This document shows positions 16,936 to 27,330 of a stretch of 61,196 bases of DNA, one piece after another. Numbering within the stretch: the first letter of the stretch is position 1; each line of letters begins with the position of its first letter. The notes below the pieces were generated by a model. That model was not told the DNA's origin. It saw only the letters and a program-made list of their open reading frames with translations, and did no database searches. The stretch spans positions 1-61,196 of the forward strand of contig JAURYH010000067.1 of the NCBI GenBank assembly GCA_030653975.1, given 5' to 3'. Both the position numbers and the translations under genes were made by a program. The stretch is from Hydrogenophaga sp. (GTDB taxonomy: Bacteria; Pseudomonadota; Gammaproteobacteria; Burkholderiales; Burkholderiaceae_C).

Positions 16936-18636
16936 TCAGTTGGCCACGCGTCGATAGACCAGCAGACGCTCCTTGCGGTCGTTCAGGCGGCTGACGCTGG
17001 CCCTGAACGCCCAATGGGTCAGTTGCACACGCTGGTCCAGCGTGGGCTGGCTCTCCGGCGAAACCACCATGCTGCGGCAGCGAGCGGGGCGGCTGCTGTC
17101 CTCGGTGCTGCGCACCAGCTGGAGGCCCCCCTGGTACTGCAGCGCGGCGATCTGGGCCTGGGACAGCCCATCCGCCAGCACGCAGCTGCCGGTGGGTACC
17201 AGGCGCGCGATGCTGCGCGAAACGGGTCCGTAGCTGCGTGCGAAGTCCAGCAGTGGCAGCCACAGCGACATCAGCAGCAACCAGCACAGCGTGGCGCCCG
17301 CCGCGGGCAGCACCAGGCTCTTCCAGATCGCCTGCCGGTTTCTGCCGACACGCCACACCACCAGCCAGACCCATGCCACCGTGCCCAGCAGGCCCGCCAG
17401 AAAGAGCAGCAGGGAAAACTCGGGCACAAAGCCGGGCGCCAGGCGCGCCACGTTCGCGGCGGGTTTCGCCGGCATGCCGGTTTGCATGGCCAGCCAGATC
17501 ACCCAGATCGCCAGGGCACAGATGGTGAAGAAGATCAGGGTGAACCAGTCGATCAGCGCCGAAACGCTGCGCCGCAGCGTGGGCAGGGCGAAGGCGGCCA
17601 GCGCGGCCATGGCGGGCAGGGCCAGCAGCAAGGCGCGATCAAAATCGGCGTTGATCGCGCTGTTGACCACGCTCACCAGCATCGCCCACAGGGGCAGCGC
17701 CACATGCGGGCTGAGCAGCTGGCGTCGCCAGCCCCACAGGGTCCACAGCACCAGGGGCCATGCCGGCCAGGTGAACCACACGAGCAGGCGTACCCAGCGG
17801 CGCCAGTCGTCGATACCCACCGGCAGGCCCAGTGCGGGCCAGTTCATCTGGCCTGTGAGCGCGCCCAGTCCGACGGCCATGATCAGCACAGCCGCAGCCG
17901 AGGGCAGCAGCGGATGCAGGGCTTCGCCGGGCCGGTTGCCCATGACCAGCAAGGCCAGCAGCAAACCCGAACCCAGGCTCAGCGCCACCCAGGGCGCCCC
18001 GCTGAGCACCAGTGCCAGTGCCGAGAGGCTCCAGAGCAGCATGCTGCGCCAGGGGTGCCGGTCATCCGCATGGGCCAGCCGCGCAGCGGCCATCAGCAGC
18101 GCACTGACCATGGCCAGTCGGGCCAGATCGGGTGTGGTTTCATGCGACATCTGGGCCAGACCCAGACAGGCCACGAGCGCCAGCAGGCCGGCGTCGGCCA
18201 GCGAGCGGGCATAGTCGACGGGGTTGGCTTCACCCCCGAAGGCAAAGGCAATCGGCTGAGCCGATTGCTGGCGTGCCAGGTGGTACACCGCGTACCAGGT
18301 GCAGACCAGGGTGAGGGCCAGCAGCAGCGCAAACGGGATGCGGACTGCGATGTCGGCGTTCAGAAAAGGCAGGAACCAGATGAACACCGCACCGAGCCAG
18401 TAAGGCAGGGGGCCGGCCACATCGGCGGCCACACCCAGCACCTGGGGTTGCCACCAACTGCTGTTTCCAGAAGCCATCTCCAGCATGGCGCCCAGCGCGG
18501 AAACGTCGGCATTTTTCCAGGGCTCACGTCCCAGAAACCCCGGCAGCACATAGGCGAGGCAGAACAGGATGAGTGCGAGCCTGGGCAGACGGCGCACGGC
18601 CGACTGGGTGACGATGGCAGGGGTTGTTGGATTCAC
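16936..18636 (-). CDS. Multipass membrane protein, GT-C/ArnT-like glycosyltransferase candidate
   Basis: 566 residues with about 12 membrane segments and a soluble C-terminal domain of about 100 residues. The N-terminus (GREPWKNADVSALGAMLEMA) resembles ArnT/PMT-type enzymes near their first periplasmic loop, where an acidic residue binds the lipid-linked sugar. Overall similarity is weak, so the exact reaction is not known. It converges with phoR, 10 bases apart. Confidence 0.6.
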   Translation of the reverse strand: MNPTTPAIVTQSAVRRLPRLALILFCLAYVLPGFLGREPWKNADVSALGAMLEMASGNSSWWQPQVLGVAADVAGPLPYWLGAVFIWFLPFLNADIAVRIPFALLLALTLVCTWYAVYHLARQQSAQPIAFAFGGEANPVDYARSLADAGLLALVACLGLAQMSHETTPDLARLAMVSALLMAAARLAHADDRHPWRSMLLWSLSALALVLSGAPWVALSLGSGLLLALLVMGNRPGEALHPLLPSAAAVLIMAVGLGALTGQMNWPALGLPVGIDDWRRWVRLLVWFTWPAWPLVLWTLWGWRRQLLSPHVALPLWAMLVSVVNSAINADFDRALLLALPAMAALAAFALPTLRRSVSALIDWFTLIFFTICALAIWVIWLAMQTGMPAKPAANVARLAPGFVPEFSLLLFLAGLLGTVAWVWLVVWRVGRNRQAIWKSLVLPAAGATLCWLLLMSLWLPLLDFARSYGPVSRSIARLVPTGSCVLADGLSQAQIAALQYQGGLQLVRSTEDSSRPARCRSMVVSPESQPTLDQRVQLTHWAFRASVSRLNDRKERLLVYRRVAN

Positions 18637-18708
18637 TGCGGGGAATATACAGGGCCGTCAGGGCAGAGGGCTTGTCGCAACAGGGTCATATGCCGAAAGT
18701 TCCGGGGC

Positions 18709-18740
18709 AAAAAAAAGCAGCCGGTGAACCGGCTGCTTTT
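18709..18740 (-). terminator. Rho-independent terminator of rpmE
   Basis: A 13-base inverted repeat (AAAAGCAGCCGGT with its complement, 18713-18725 and 18728-18740) with a tight loop. On the minus strand it is followed by a run of eight T. It lies 53 bases beyond the rpmE stop. Confidence 0.9.
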
Positions 18741-18793
18741 CTGCAGAATCTGCGGCAGGGGCCGGACACCTTGAGGTCCGGTCCATAGCCTGC

Positions 18794-19051
18794 TTACTTG
18801 GCAGCGGGCTTGGCGTAGCGGTTGCGGAAGCGCTCCACGCGGCCACCCATGTTGTCCACGCTCTTTTGCGTGCCGGTGTAGAAGGGGTGCGACTCGCTGG
18901 AGGTGTCGAGCTTGAACAGCGGCAGTTCGCGGCCGTCTTCCAGCTTGATCATTTCCTTCGTGTTGGCGCAGGAGCGCGTCACGAACTGGAAGTTGTTGGA
19001 CAGGTCCACGAAACAGATTTCGCGGTAGTTGGGGTGAATGCCGTCTTTCAT
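18794..19051 (-). CDS. rpmE2: 50S ribosomal protein L31 type B
   Basis: 85 residues starting MKDGIHPNYREICF, typical of the longer L31 form. It lacks the zinc-binding CxxC of type A, having single cysteines in REICF and RSCANT. Conserved SSESHPFYTGTQK follows. It is upstream of, and co-directional with, the preceding minus-strand genes and has its own terminator. Confidence 0.95.
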   Translation of the reverse strand: MKDGIHPNYREICFVDLSNNFQFVTRSCANTKEMIKLEDGRELPLFKLDTSSESHPFYTGTQKSVDNMGGRVERFRNRYAKPAAK

Positions 19052-19128
19052 GACGTTTCCTTGAGTTCAGGTGCGGCAGCCGCAGCGGAACCATTCCACT
19101 GTACTTGTCGCAAATTGCAAAGCCTGTG

Positions 19129-19134
19129 ATTATA
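19129..19134 (-). promoter_or_regulatory. Possible -10 (TATAAT) for rpmE2
   Basis: A perfect TATAAT on the minus strand, about 78 bases upstream of the rpmE2 start. The -35 at the expected distance lies in the GC-rich repeat and is poor, so the promoter is tentative. Confidence 0.35.
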
Positions 19135-19202
19135 ACCCCCCGCGCCGCCTTTGGCGTCACCCCCAAGGGGCGATGCGAGCGGCCCGGCGAAGCCGGTTCC
19201 GC
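19135..19202 (-). repeat. Intergenic repeat family, copy A
   Basis: In minus orientation it reads as GGAACCGGCTTCGCCGGGCC, then a CCCC-GGGG hairpin, GTGACGCC and a GCGCGGGGGG end. Related copies lie at 37611-37681, 42900-42979 and 52237-52306, with a partial copy at 19289-19312. Its left 24 bases (19179-19202) are the exact reverse complement of 19289-19312. Confidence 0.8.
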
Positions 19203-19288
19203 CGCATCCTCGGATCAGACACGCGTGCCTGATACGGCCGGGCAGGGCAGGAGGTGGATAAGTGAGGGGGAGTCGATCCAGAAACACC

Positions 19289-19312
19289 GCGGAACCGGCT
19301 TCGCCGGGCCGC
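19289..19312 (+). repeat. Intergenic repeat family, copy B (half element), inverted against copy A
   Basis: This 24-base segment is a perfect inverted partner of 19179-19202. It is nested within an outer AACACC/GGTGTT pair (19283-19288 and 19314-19319) that reaches the rho stop codon, so on the minus strand the rho transcript ends in a strong hairpin without a T-run. Confidence 0.8.
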
Positions 19313-19317
19313 TGGTG

Positions 19318-20580
19318 TTATCCACCCCGTCGCATCATGTCGAAGAACTCCGAGTTGTTCTTCGTCGCCTTCATGCTCTTCAAGACCATTTCCATCGCCT
19401 CGATCTCGTCCATGTTGTACATGAACTGGCGCAGGATGCGGGTCTTCTGCAGGATCTCGGGCGCCAGCAGCAGTTCCTCGCGGCGGGTACCGCTGCGGTT
19501 GAGCTGGATGGACGGGAACACACGCTTTTCGTACAGGCGGCGGTCCAGGTGGATTTCGCAGTTGCCGGTGCCCTTGAATTCTTCAAAGATCACCTCGTCC
19601 ATGCGGCTGCCGGTGTCCACGAGCGCCGTGGCGATGATGGTCAGCGAACCGCCTTCTTCGATCTTGCGCGCCGCGCCGAAGAAACGCTTGGGGCGCTGCA
19701 GGGCATTGGAATCGACACCGCCGCTCAGCACCTTGCCGGAGGAGGGCAGGACGTTGTTGTAGGCGCGGGCCAGGCGGGTGATCGAGTCCAGCAGGATCAC
19801 CACGTCTTTTTTCAGCTCGACCAGGCGCTTGGCGCGCTCGATCACCATCTCGGCCACGTGCACGTGGCGCGCGGCCGGTTCGTCGAAGGTCGAAGCGATC
19901 ACGTCGCCGCGCACCGTGCGCTGCATTTCGGTCACTTCTTCGGGCCGCTCGTCCACCAGCAGCACCAGCAGTTCCACCTCGGGGTGGTTGGCGGTGATGG
20001 CGTGGCAGATGTGCTGCATCATCACCGTCTTGCCGCTCTTGGGTGGCGCCACGATGAGTGCGCGCTGGCCGCGGCCGATGGGCGCAATGATGTCGATCAC
20101 GCGGCCGGTGATGTTTTCATCGGTCTTGATGTCGCGTTCCAGGCGCATCTGTTCCTTGGGGAACAGCGGCGTCAGGTTCTCGAACATGATCTTGTGCTTG
20201 TTGTCCTCGGGGGGCAGACCGTTGATCTTGTCGAGCTTGTTGAGCGCGAAGTAGCGCTCGCCGTCCTTGGGGATGCGGACCTCGCCCTCGATCATGTCGC
20301 CGGTGTGCAGGTTGAAGCGGCGGATCTGGCTCGGCGAGATGTAGATGTCGTCGGTGGACGCGGTGAAGCTCGTGTCCATGTTGCGCAGGAAGCCGAACCC
20401 GTCGGGCAGCACTTCCAGCACGCCGTCGGCGTTCACCAGTTCGCCGCCCTTGGCGCGCTTTTTGATGATGGCAAACATCAGCTCCTGCTTGCGCATGCGG
20501 CCGGTGTTTTCGATCTCAAGCGCTTCGGCCTGCTTGAGGACTTCAGACACGTGCAGTGCCTTGAGTTCGTTGAGGTGCAT
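19318..20580 (-). CDS. rho: Transcription termination factor Rho
   Basis: 420 residues from the canonical MHLNELK start at 20580; an earlier in-frame start is possible but unlikely. The N-terminal RNA-binding domain (GFGFLRN) is followed by the ATPase with Walker A APPKSGKT (178-185), Walker [17 protein letters not shown], the Q-loop [13 protein letters not shown] and the arginine-finger region. It loads on RNA and terminates transcription. Confidence 0.97.
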   Translation of the reverse strand: MHLNELKALHVSEVLKQAEALEIENTGRMRKQELMFAIIKKRAKGGELVNADGVLEVLPDGFGFLRNMDTSFTASTDDIYISPSQIRRFNLHTGDMIEGEVRIPKDGERYFALNKLDKINGLPPEDNKHKIMFENLTPLFPKEQMRLERDIKTDENITGRVIDIIAPIGRGQRALIVAPPKSGKTVMMQHICHAITANHPEVELLVLLVDERPEEVTEMQRTVRGDVIASTFDEPAARHVHVAEMVIERAKRLVELKKDVVILLDSITRLARAYNNVLPSSGKVLSGGVDSNALQRPKRFFGAARKIEEGGSLTIIATALVDTGSRMDEVIFEEFKGTGNCEIHLDRRLYEKRVFPSIQLNRSGTRREELLLAPEILQKTRILRQFMYNMDEIEAMEMVLKSMKATKNNSEFFDMMRRGG

Positions 20581-20708
20581 GGAATTCACTCCGGGAGGGA
20601 GTCGAGTCAAAAACCGGGGGAGGGGGCGCTGGCGTCCGGATTCGGACTGACGCTTGTCGAGAGGGGCTGGGCTGTGTCTGGCCAGCTGTCTGGCCGGATT
20701 ATGACAGG

Positions 20709-20753
20709 AAAAAAAGCCGGTCGAGAACAGGGCCCGGGCGTTGCACCCGGGCC
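20709..20753 (-). terminator. Probable terminator of trxA
   Basis: GGCCCGGG (20731-20738) pairs with CCCGGGCC (20746-20753); on the minus strand an outer GCCGG/CCGGC pair then leads into seven T (complement of 20709-20715). Located 20 bases after the trxA stop. Confidence 0.65.
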
Positions 20754-20772
20754 GGCCTTGACGGCTGACCGA

Positions 20773-21105
20773 TCAGGCGAGTTGCTGGTCGATGAAGGCG
20801 GTGAGCTGGGCCTTGCTCATGGCGCCGACTTTGGTCGCGGCCAGCTGGCCATCCTTGAACAGCATCAGCGTGGGAATGCCGCGGATGCCAAACTTGGCAG
20901 GCACGTCGCGGTTGTCATCGACATTCATCTTGGCGATTTTCAGCTTGCCGTCGTAGGAGCCTGCCACTTCGTCGAGGATCGGCGCGATCATCTTGCAGGG
21001 GCCGCACCATTCGGCCCAGAAATCCACCAGCACCGGTGCCTGGGCATCAAGCACATCGGCCTGGAAAGTTGCGTCAGAAACGTGTTTGATCAGGTCACTG
21101 GCCAT
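20773..21105 (-). CDS. trxA: Thioredoxin 1
   Basis: 110 residues from MASDLIKH with an AGGA ribosome site. The active site is WCGPC (Cys34, Cys37), and the cis-proline is in RGIPTLMLF. General cytoplasmic disulfide reductase. The trxA-rho-rpmE order is common in Comamonadaceae. An in-frame ATG further upstream would add 18 unlikely residues. Confidence 0.97.
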   Translation of the reverse strand: MASDLIKHVSDATFQADVLDAQAPVLVDFWAEWCGPCKMIAPILDEVAGSYDGKLKIAKMNVDDNRDVPAKFGIRGIPTLMLFKDGQLAATKVGAMSKAQLTAFIDQQLA

Positions 21106-21208
21106 GGTCCATCCTAAGGAACGTTGAACGGGGGAGTTAAAGTCAAAGCGCTGGCGCACTGGCCGCCAGATGCAAGCATTTGATTGTGACAGAAACGCTC
21201 CTGACCCG

Positions 21209-23920
21209 ATGCCTTCGAACCGAACACCACCACCAGCGCCAGCCCGACTGGCGCAAGGGGATCAGCGAGATCCGGGTCCACAGGAGCCCGCAGGCGCGGG
21301 CGAACACCCGACCCGGCGCCAATGGCGGGTCTGGATCGATGGCATCGATGCCCTGATCTGCAAGGCCGCTATCGACCCGTCCCAAACGCTGGTGCTGGTG
21401 CCGTATGCCCAACTCATGGATGCGGGGCGGCGCGCCTGGGCCGAGGCGCATCCCAACGGTTTTTCCCCGCGCTTTGAATCCACCCGCAACTGGGCCGCGT
21501 CGTTGCAACCTTTCGCCCCTGGCCCCACCGATCTGAGCCTGGACATGGCCCGCGACAGCCTGGTGGCCGCCGCGTTCATCGACCGGGTGGCGCAGGGGCG
21601 GCCCGATGCTTCCATGCGTGCCGTGATGGTGGCGCGGCTGGTCGAGGCGGCACGCCAGCTCGCGCCGATGGTCGCGTCGGTGCCGCCGGACCAGCGCGAG
21701 GCCTGGGCCGAGCCGCTGCGCGAAGTGCTGGCGCCCGGTCTGCAGTCGCTGCACTGGGAGTCCATGCTGGGATCGCTGGCCCTGGCCTGGGCCAGCACAT
21801 CCACTTACGCCACCGATGTGCTGTGGAGCCCGCTGGCCCGCACCGGTTCGGGTGTTCACACCTTGATCGTGTTGCAGGGTTTCCAGCAGGACCCGCTGGC
21901 CTCGGCGCTCGCGCGGCACTGGGGTGCTCAGGGCGCCGAACTGCCTTTGCCCCATGAAGCCCACCCGGCCATGGCGTCCGCAGACCTGCACGCCTGCGGC
22001 GATGCCGAAGACGAAGCGCAGCGCGCAACCGCTTGCGTGATCGCCCGGGTCAACGCGGCGCAGGTGCCGGTGGCGCTCGTGGCCAACGACCGCCTGCTCA
22101 CGCGCCGTGTCAGTGCCATGCTGCATGGCGCCGGCCTGAGCGTGCGCGACGAAACCGGCTGGAAGCTCTCCACCACACACGCGGCCGCCCAGCTCATGAG
22201 CCTGCTGCGTGCGGCCGATGCGCGGGCCCGCATGGACGACGTCCTCGACCTGCTCAAACAATGTCCGGCCTGGCCCGAAGCCCAGGTGCAGGCGCTGGAG
22301 CAGCTGGCGCGCGAAGCCGGCGTGTCGCTCTGGCGCACGGCGCTGTTGTCGCCGCGCCTGGTGCCTGCGCTGCCCGAAGGTTTGCCGGCCCTGCTCGAAG
22401 GGCTTCAGCCGGCGCGCCCGCTGGTGGCCTGGCTGGAGAGCCTGGCGCTTGCGCTGGCGCAGTGCGGTCTGTGGGACCACCTTGCCGGCGACCCGGCGGG
22501 GCAGCAGATGATCCAGGCCTTGCGGCTGGACGAGGGCGCCGCGCAGGAACTGGTGTCGGTGACCGATGCGCTGGCCGCCACGGCTTCAGATGGCGCCACC
22601 CCGGCCCGGACAGCCGCGCGCTCCGGCGCCAGGCTGTCGCTGTCGGGTTTCACCGCCTGGGTGCGCGATGTGCTCGAAGGCGCGAGCTTCATGCCACGCG
22701 GGGAAGGCGAGCCGGATGTGGTCATCCTGCCGATGGCGCAACTGCTGGGCCGCGCCTTCGCCGCCACCGTCGTGCCCGGCTGCGACGAGATGCACCTCAA
22801 CCCCAGCCCGGAGCCACCCGGTCAGTGGACGGCCGCGCAGCGCGAAGCCCTGGGTCTGCCCACGCGCGAAGTCCTGGCTCTGGCCGCCGCTCAAGCCTGG
22901 CAGGCCACGCTGGCGTTGCCGCAGTTCGATGTGTTGTGGCGCACGCAGGAACGCGGCGAAACCCTGCAGGCCAGCCCCTGGGTGCAGGCGCTGCCCGGCT
23001 TCGGCGCGGACGCCAGCGCCGACCCGCGGTCCCAGCGCACGCTTCAGCCACAGGTGCAGCAACGACCCCAGCCGGCCGCGGGCGACGTGTTGCCCGAGTC
23101 GCTCTCGGCCAGTGCCTACCAGGACCTGCGCGACTGCCCCTACCGTTTCTTTGCGCTGCGGCAGCTGCGGCTGGTGGATGCGCCCGAGCTGGAGGCCGAG
23201 CCCGACCAGCGCGACATGGGCAACTGGCTGCACGCCGTGTTGCGGGCTTTCCACGAACAGCGCGGCGACCGCCGTCCCGGCCGCGAGGCCGACCGCGCCG
23301 AGCTGAACCGCCTGGCCGACGCCACGGCCGACAGCATGGGCCTCAACGCGGGCGAGGGCGGTGCCGGGTTCCTGCCTTACCAGGCGGTCTGGCCGGCGCT
23401 GCGCGACGGTTACCTGGACTGGCTGGCCGGCTTCGAAGCGACGCCCGATCGCGCCGGGCCGCGTTTCGAAAAAGCCGAGGCCGCGCTGACCGCCCAGGCC
23501 GGCCCCTGGAAGCTCTACGGCAAGCTCGACCGCGTCGATGTGCAGGACAGCCCCGAAGGCGCGATTCCCTTTGTGATCGACTACAAGACCGAGGGCCGCC
23601 CCGGCACGCTGGAGCGCGTGAAGGAGCCGCTGGAAGACACGCAGCTCGCGTTCTACGCCGCGCTGCTGCCCGACGAAAACCTGCGTGCCGCCTACCTCAG
23701 CATCACCGACAAGCGCGGTGACACGGCCAGGGACGCACCGACCCTGCTGGTCGAGCAGTCCGAGGTGCTGATGGCGCGCGAGCAGCTGCGCGAAGGCCTG
23801 GCGCACGACATGGCGCGCGTGGCCGCCGGCCAGCCCATGCCCGCGCTGGGTGAGGGCCGGGTGTGCGACTTCTGCGCCGCGCGCGGCCTGTGTCGCAAGG
23901 ATTTCTGGAGCGCCGCATGA
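21209..23920 (+). CDS. AddB-like PD-(D/E)XK nuclease with Fe-S type cysteines
   Basis: About 903 residues from the ATG at 21209; an ATG at 21170 is also in frame and neither has a strong ribosome site. The N-terminal two thirds resemble an inactivated helicase-like scaffold. The C-terminal RecB-like nuclease has [18 protein letters not shown] (Asp and Lys catalytic) and four cysteines in the AddB pattern: one in [12 protein letters not shown] and three in [10 protein letters not shown]. These normally hold a 4Fe-4S cluster. It probably forms an AddAB-type double-strand-break processing enzyme with the next gene, which it overlaps by ATGA. Confidence 0.85.
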   Translation: MPSNRTPPPAPARLAQGDQRDPGPQEPAGAGEHPTRRQWRVWIDGIDALICKAAIDPSQTLVLVPYAQLMDAGRRAWAEAHPNGFSPRFESTRNWAASLQPFAPGPTDLSLDMARDSLVAAAFIDRVAQGRPDASMRAVMVARLVEAARQLAPMVASVPPDQREAWAEPLREVLAPGLQSLHWESMLGSLALAWASTSTYATDVLWSPLARTGSGVHTLIVLQGFQQDPLASALARHWGAQGAELPLPHEAHPAMASADLHACGDAEDEAQRATACVIARVNAAQVPVALVANDRLLTRRVSAMLHGAGLSVRDETGWKLSTTHAAAQLMSLLRAADARARMDDVLDLLKQCPAWPEAQVQALEQLAREAGVSLWRTALLSPRLVPALPEGLPALLEGLQPARPLVAWLESLALALAQCGLWDHLAGDPAGQQMIQALRLDEGAAQELVSVTDALAATASDGATPARTAARSGARLSLSGFTAWVRDVLEGASFMPRGEGEPDVVILPMAQLLGRAFAATVVPGCDEMHLNPSPEPPGQWTAAQREALGLPTREVLALAAAQAWQATLALPQFDVLWRTQERGETLQASPWVQALPGFGADASADPRSQRTLQPQVQQRPQPAAGDVLPESLSASAYQDLRDCPYRFFALRQLRLVDAPELEAEPDQRDMGNWLHAVLRAFHEQRGDRRPGREADRAELNRLADATADSMGLNAGEGGAGFLPYQAVWPALRDGYLDWLAGFEATPDRAGPRFEKAEAALTAQAGPWKLYGKLDRVDVQDSPEGAIPFVIDYKTEGRPGTLERVKEPLEDTQLAFYAALLPDENLRAAYLSITDKRGDTARDAPTLLVEQSEVLMAREQLREGLAHDMARVAAGQPMPALGEGRVCDFCAARGLCRKDFWSAA

Positions 23921-26900
23921 CCGTAGCCGCCTACCGCATCAACGGCAGCCAGGTGGCGCGCGAGGCCTTCTATGCGCTGGCTTGCGACCCCGTGCGCAGT
24001 ATCGCGGTGGAGGCCTGCGCCGGCGCCGGCAAGACCTGGATGCTGGTCTCGCGCATCCTGCGTGCGCTGCTCGACGGCTGCGCGCCGCAGGACATCCTGG
24101 CGATCACCTTCACCAAGAAGGCCGCCGGTGAAATGCGTGACCGGCTCAACGCCGAACTGCGCCGCTGGAGCCGCCTGTCCGACGGGGATCTGGCGGGCGA
24201 ACTGCGTGCGCGCGGCTTGTCGGACGCCGAAGCGTTGCGCCGACTGCCCGAGGCCCGCAACCTGCACGCGCGCATGACGGCGCTGGGCCGGCCGGTGCAG
24301 GTGCGCACCTTTCACAGCTGGTTCGCGGCGCTGCTGCGCGGCGCTCCGCTGGCGGTGCTGCAGGAGCTGCAGCTGCCGGCCCAGTACGAACTGCTGGAAG
24401 ACGACGCGCCCGCGGTGGCCCTGGTCTGGCTGCGCTTTTACGCCGCACTGGCCGCCAGCGCTGAGGACAAACAGGACTTCCTGGACGCGGTGGCCGAACA
24501 CGGCCGCCACCAGACCCTCAAGGCGCTGGAAAAAGCGCTGCAGAAGCGCGTGGAGTTCGCGCTGGCGGACGCCGCCGGGGTGGTCGAGGCCTCGGTGCAG
24601 CCGTTTGCGGCGCTGTACCCGCGCTGGGCCGGCCTGGCCGCGCCCGAGCAGGCGCTGTTGCAGCCCGGTGCCCGCGAGCGCTGGCTGGCGTGGGCGAAGC
24701 TGCTCGGCGGCGAGAGCAACAAGACGCCCAAGGTGGCGGCCAGTTCGGTGGTGGGTGCGTTTGAACTCGCCGACGAACCGGCGCTGATGGCCCAGCGCCT
24801 GGTCCTGCTGCGCAAGGGCTTCTTCGTCGCCAGCGAAGACCGGCTCAACACCAACCTCACCAAGTTCCCCGCCGCCCAGGAAGCCGAGCCCGAGCTGCAG
24901 GACCTGTGCAGCGCCCGCCGCCAGCACGCCGCGTGGCTGCACCACCAGCGCCTGGCGCGGCTCACCCGCGTGCTGCTGACCGCCTACGCCGATCTCAAGC
25001 GCGAGCGCGGCTGGGTCGACATGAACGACGTCGAGGGCGCGGCGCAGCGCCTGCTGGGCGATGCCGAGCTCTCGGGCTGGCTGCAGCAGCGGCTGGACGC
25101 CCGCGTGCGCCATGTGCTGATCGACGAATTCCAGGACACCAACCCGCTGCAGTGGCAGGCGCTCTATGGCTGGCTTTCGGCTTACGCGGGCGCCGGGTCG
25201 GGCGAGGCGCCCTGTGTGTTTCTGGTCGGCGATCCCAAGCAATCGATCTACCGTTTCCGCCGCGCCGAGCCGCAGGTGTTCAAGGCGGCGCAGGCTTTCG
25301 TGGTGCAAGGCCTCGCGGGCGCGCTGCTCAGTTGCGACCACACGCGCCGCTGTGCGCAGGGCGTGGTGCAGGCGCTCAACAGCGCGATGCTGGCGGCCGT
25401 ACAGGCCGGCGAGTACGGCAGCGACTACCGCGCCCACACCACCGAAAGCCACGAGGCGGGCGCCGTGCTGGCGCTGCCCCAGTTGCCGCGCAGCCTGCGC
25501 GAGCGCGACGCAGCGGGGGGCGACGAGCCGGTCTGGCGCGACAGCCTCACCACGCCGCGCATCTTGCCCGAAGACACCATGTCCGCGCTGGAAGCGCGCC
25601 AGGCGGCCGACTGGGTGGTGGCCGAGATTGAAGCGGGGCATCTGAAACCCGAACAGGTGATGGTGCTGTCGCGCCGGCGCGAGCGCCTGGCCTGGATGTT
25701 CGAGGCGCTGCGCGAGCGCGGCATCGCCAGCGAGCAGCCCGAGAAGCTCGACCTGTGCGAGGCGCCCGCGGTGCAGGATGTGGTGGCGTTGCTGGACGCG
25801 CTGGTCTCGTCGCGCCACGACCTGAGCCTGGCGCGCGCCCTCAAGTCGCCGCTGTTTGGCTGGAGCGACGACGCGCTGACCCAGCTCGCGCGCCTGCGCC
25901 TGCGCTGGACGCAGCGGGCCGATGTCTCGGCAGATACCGGCGCCGCGACCGCGCCGCTGCGCCCCTCGTGGTGGGACGTGCTGCAGCGCTTCGCCGGCCT
26001 GCCGCCGGCCGAGCAAGGCGACCTGCTTCAGTTGCCGGGCCAAGCGCCCGCGCCGGAACAGACGGACCTGTTGCGCGAAACCGCCGCGCGCCTGGCGCTG
26101 TACCAGGGCTGGGTGCGAAGCCTGCCGCCGCACGACGCGCTCTCGGCCCTGTACGACCACGGCGACGTGCTGGCGCGGTTCGCCCAAGCCGTGCCCGCCA
26201 GCCAGCGCAGCGGCGTGCTGGCGCAGCTGCGCGATCTGCTCGCGCAATCGCTGGCGCAGGACGGCGGGCGTTTCCTCACGACCTACCGGCTGGTGCGCGC
26301 GCTCAAGGCCGGTGGCATCAAGGCCACGCCGGTTCAGACGCCGGGCGCCGTGCGCCTGCTCACCATCCACGGCGCCAAAGGGCTGGAGGCCCACACCGTG
26401 CTCATGCTCGACACCGACGCACCGCCCAGCCGTCCCGAGAGCATGGGCGTGCTGGTCGACTGGCCCGGCGAAGCCGAAGCGCCGCGCCGTTTCGTGTTCC
26501 TGGCCAGTGAAAAATCGCCACCCGCCTGCGCGGTGGAAGTGCTGCAGGTGGAGCAGCAGGCGCGCGCGCTCGAAGAACTCAACGCGCTCTACGTGGCACT
26601 GACGCGGGCCGAAGAGCGCCTGGTGTTGTCCAGCTTCGAACCGCACCAGCGCGGCAGCAACGCCAGCTGGTACCAGCGCCTGCAGCCGCTGGCCACGCCC
26701 ATTGAGACCCCCGAACCGGCCAGCGCCGTGGCCGCGCCCGCCGCTGCGGCCGATTTCACGCTGGCCCAGCTGCCAGCCTGCACATCCGTTCCCGGCAGCG
26801 TGGAGCCGGGCGTCCCGGCGGTGGATGCCGGGAAAGGAGCGGACGACGAACACACCCGCATCGGTCTCGCGCTGCACCGCCTGCTGCAGTGGTTCCCCAC

Positions 26901-27330
26901 GCCGGCCAACGGCTTCGACTGGGCCACCACCCACACCCAGGCCGCCGCGCGCGAGTTTGGCCTCAGCCCGGCCCAGGCGGCCGAAGCGCTGGCCATGGCG
27001 CGCCGCATCGTGGCCGGCGTTGCCGCCTGGGCCTGGGACGCGACGCAGCTCGACCACTGGGGCAACGAGGTCGAGCTGTTCCACCAGGGCGAACTGCTCC
27101 GGCTGGACCGCCTGGTGCGCCAGCGCGGCGAGGGCGGTTCGGCCGGCACCTGGTGGGTGCTCGACTTCAAGAGCCACGAACACCCCGAGCGCCAGCCCGA
27201 GTACCTGGCGCAGATTCGCCGCTACCAGCAGGCCATGGCGCTGGCGCGGCCCGGCGAGCCAGTGCGGCTGGCCTTCATCAACCCCCTGGGCCAGCTCATC
27301 CCGCTTTCACCCGAACAACTGGCTGCATGA
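23917..27330 (+). CDS. AddA-like UvrD-family helicase with C-terminal nuclease
   Basis: 1137 residues. Helicase motifs in order: Walker A ACAGAGKTW (about 34-42), Ia FTKKAAGEMRDR, RTFHSWF, II VLIDEFQDTNP, III GDPKQSIYRFRRA, V IHGAKGLEAHTV, VI YVALTRAEERLV. The C-terminus has a RecB-type nuclease: TRIGLALHRLLQW and VLDFKSH. A dual helicase-nuclease for end resection, partner of the preceding AddB-like protein. The start at 23917 overlaps that gene's stop. No recBCD was seen here. Confidence 0.9.
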   Translation: MTVAAYRINGSQVAREAFYALACDPVRSIAVEACAGAGKTWMLVSRILRALLDGCAPQDILAITFTKKAAGEMRDRLNAELRRWSRLSDGDLAGELRARGLSDAEALRRLPEARNLHARMTALGRPVQVRTFHSWFAALLRGAPLAVLQELQLPAQYELLEDDAPAVALVWLRFYAALAASAEDKQDFLDAVAEHGRHQTLKALEKALQKRVEFALADAAGVVEASVQPFAALYPRWAGLAAPEQALLQPGARERWLAWAKLLGGESNKTPKVAASSVVGAFELADEPALMAQRLVLLRKGFFVASEDRLNTNLTKFPAAQEAEPELQDLCSARRQHAAWLHHQRLARLTRVLLTAYADLKRERGWVDMNDVEGAAQRLLGDAELSGWLQQRLDARVRHVLIDEFQDTNPLQWQALYGWLSAYAGAGSGEAPCVFLVGDPKQSIYRFRRAEPQVFKAAQAFVVQGLAGALLSCDHTRRCAQGVVQALNSAMLAAVQAGEYGSDYRAHTTESHEAGAVLALPQLPRSLRERDAAGGDEPVWRDSLTTPRILPEDTMSALEARQAADWVVAEIEAGHLKPEQVMVLSRRRERLAWMFEALRERGIASEQPEKLDLCEAPAVQDVVALLDALVSSRHDLSLARALKSPLFGWSDDALTQLARLRLRWTQRADVSADTGAATAPLRPSWWDVLQRFAGLPPAEQGDLLQLPGQAPAPEQTDLLRETAARLALYQGWVRSLPPHDALSALYDHGDVLARFAQAVPASQRSGVLAQLRDLLAQSLAQDGGRFLTTYRLVRALKAGGIKATPVQTPGAVRLLTIHGAKGLEAHTVLMLDTDAPPSRPESMGVLVDWPGEAEAPRRFVFLASEKSPPACAVEVLQVEQQARALEELNALYVALTRAEERLVLSSFEPHQRGSNASWYQRLQPLATPIETPEPASAVAAPAAAADFTLAQLPACTSVPGSVEPGVPAVDAGKGADDEHTRIGLALHRLLQWFPTPANGFDWATTHTQAAAREFGLSPAQAAEALAMARRIVAGVAAWAWDATQLDHWGNEVELFHQGELLRLDRLVRQRGEGGSAGTWWVLDFKSHEHPERQPEYLAQIRRYQQAMALARPGEPVRLAFINPLGQLIPLSPEQLAA

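Noticed and set aside
16852..18774. Long plus-strand frame rich in Gln, His and Arg over the membrane protein gene
   Set aside because: Low-complexity composition without domains; the minus-strand frame is a coherent membrane protein.
19171..19312. A possible insertion-sequence end, from the terminal-like inverted repeat
   Set aside because: The 86-base interior has no transposase sequence or target duplication; it fits the local repeat family.
19105..21117. 670-codon plus-strand frame across rho and trxA
   Set aside because: Both real genes are on the minus strand with perfect family motifs.
23692..27183. Very long antisense open frame opposite the helicase gene
   Set aside because: It is a shadow frame in high-G+C DNA; the plus-strand frame carries all helicase and nuclease motifs.
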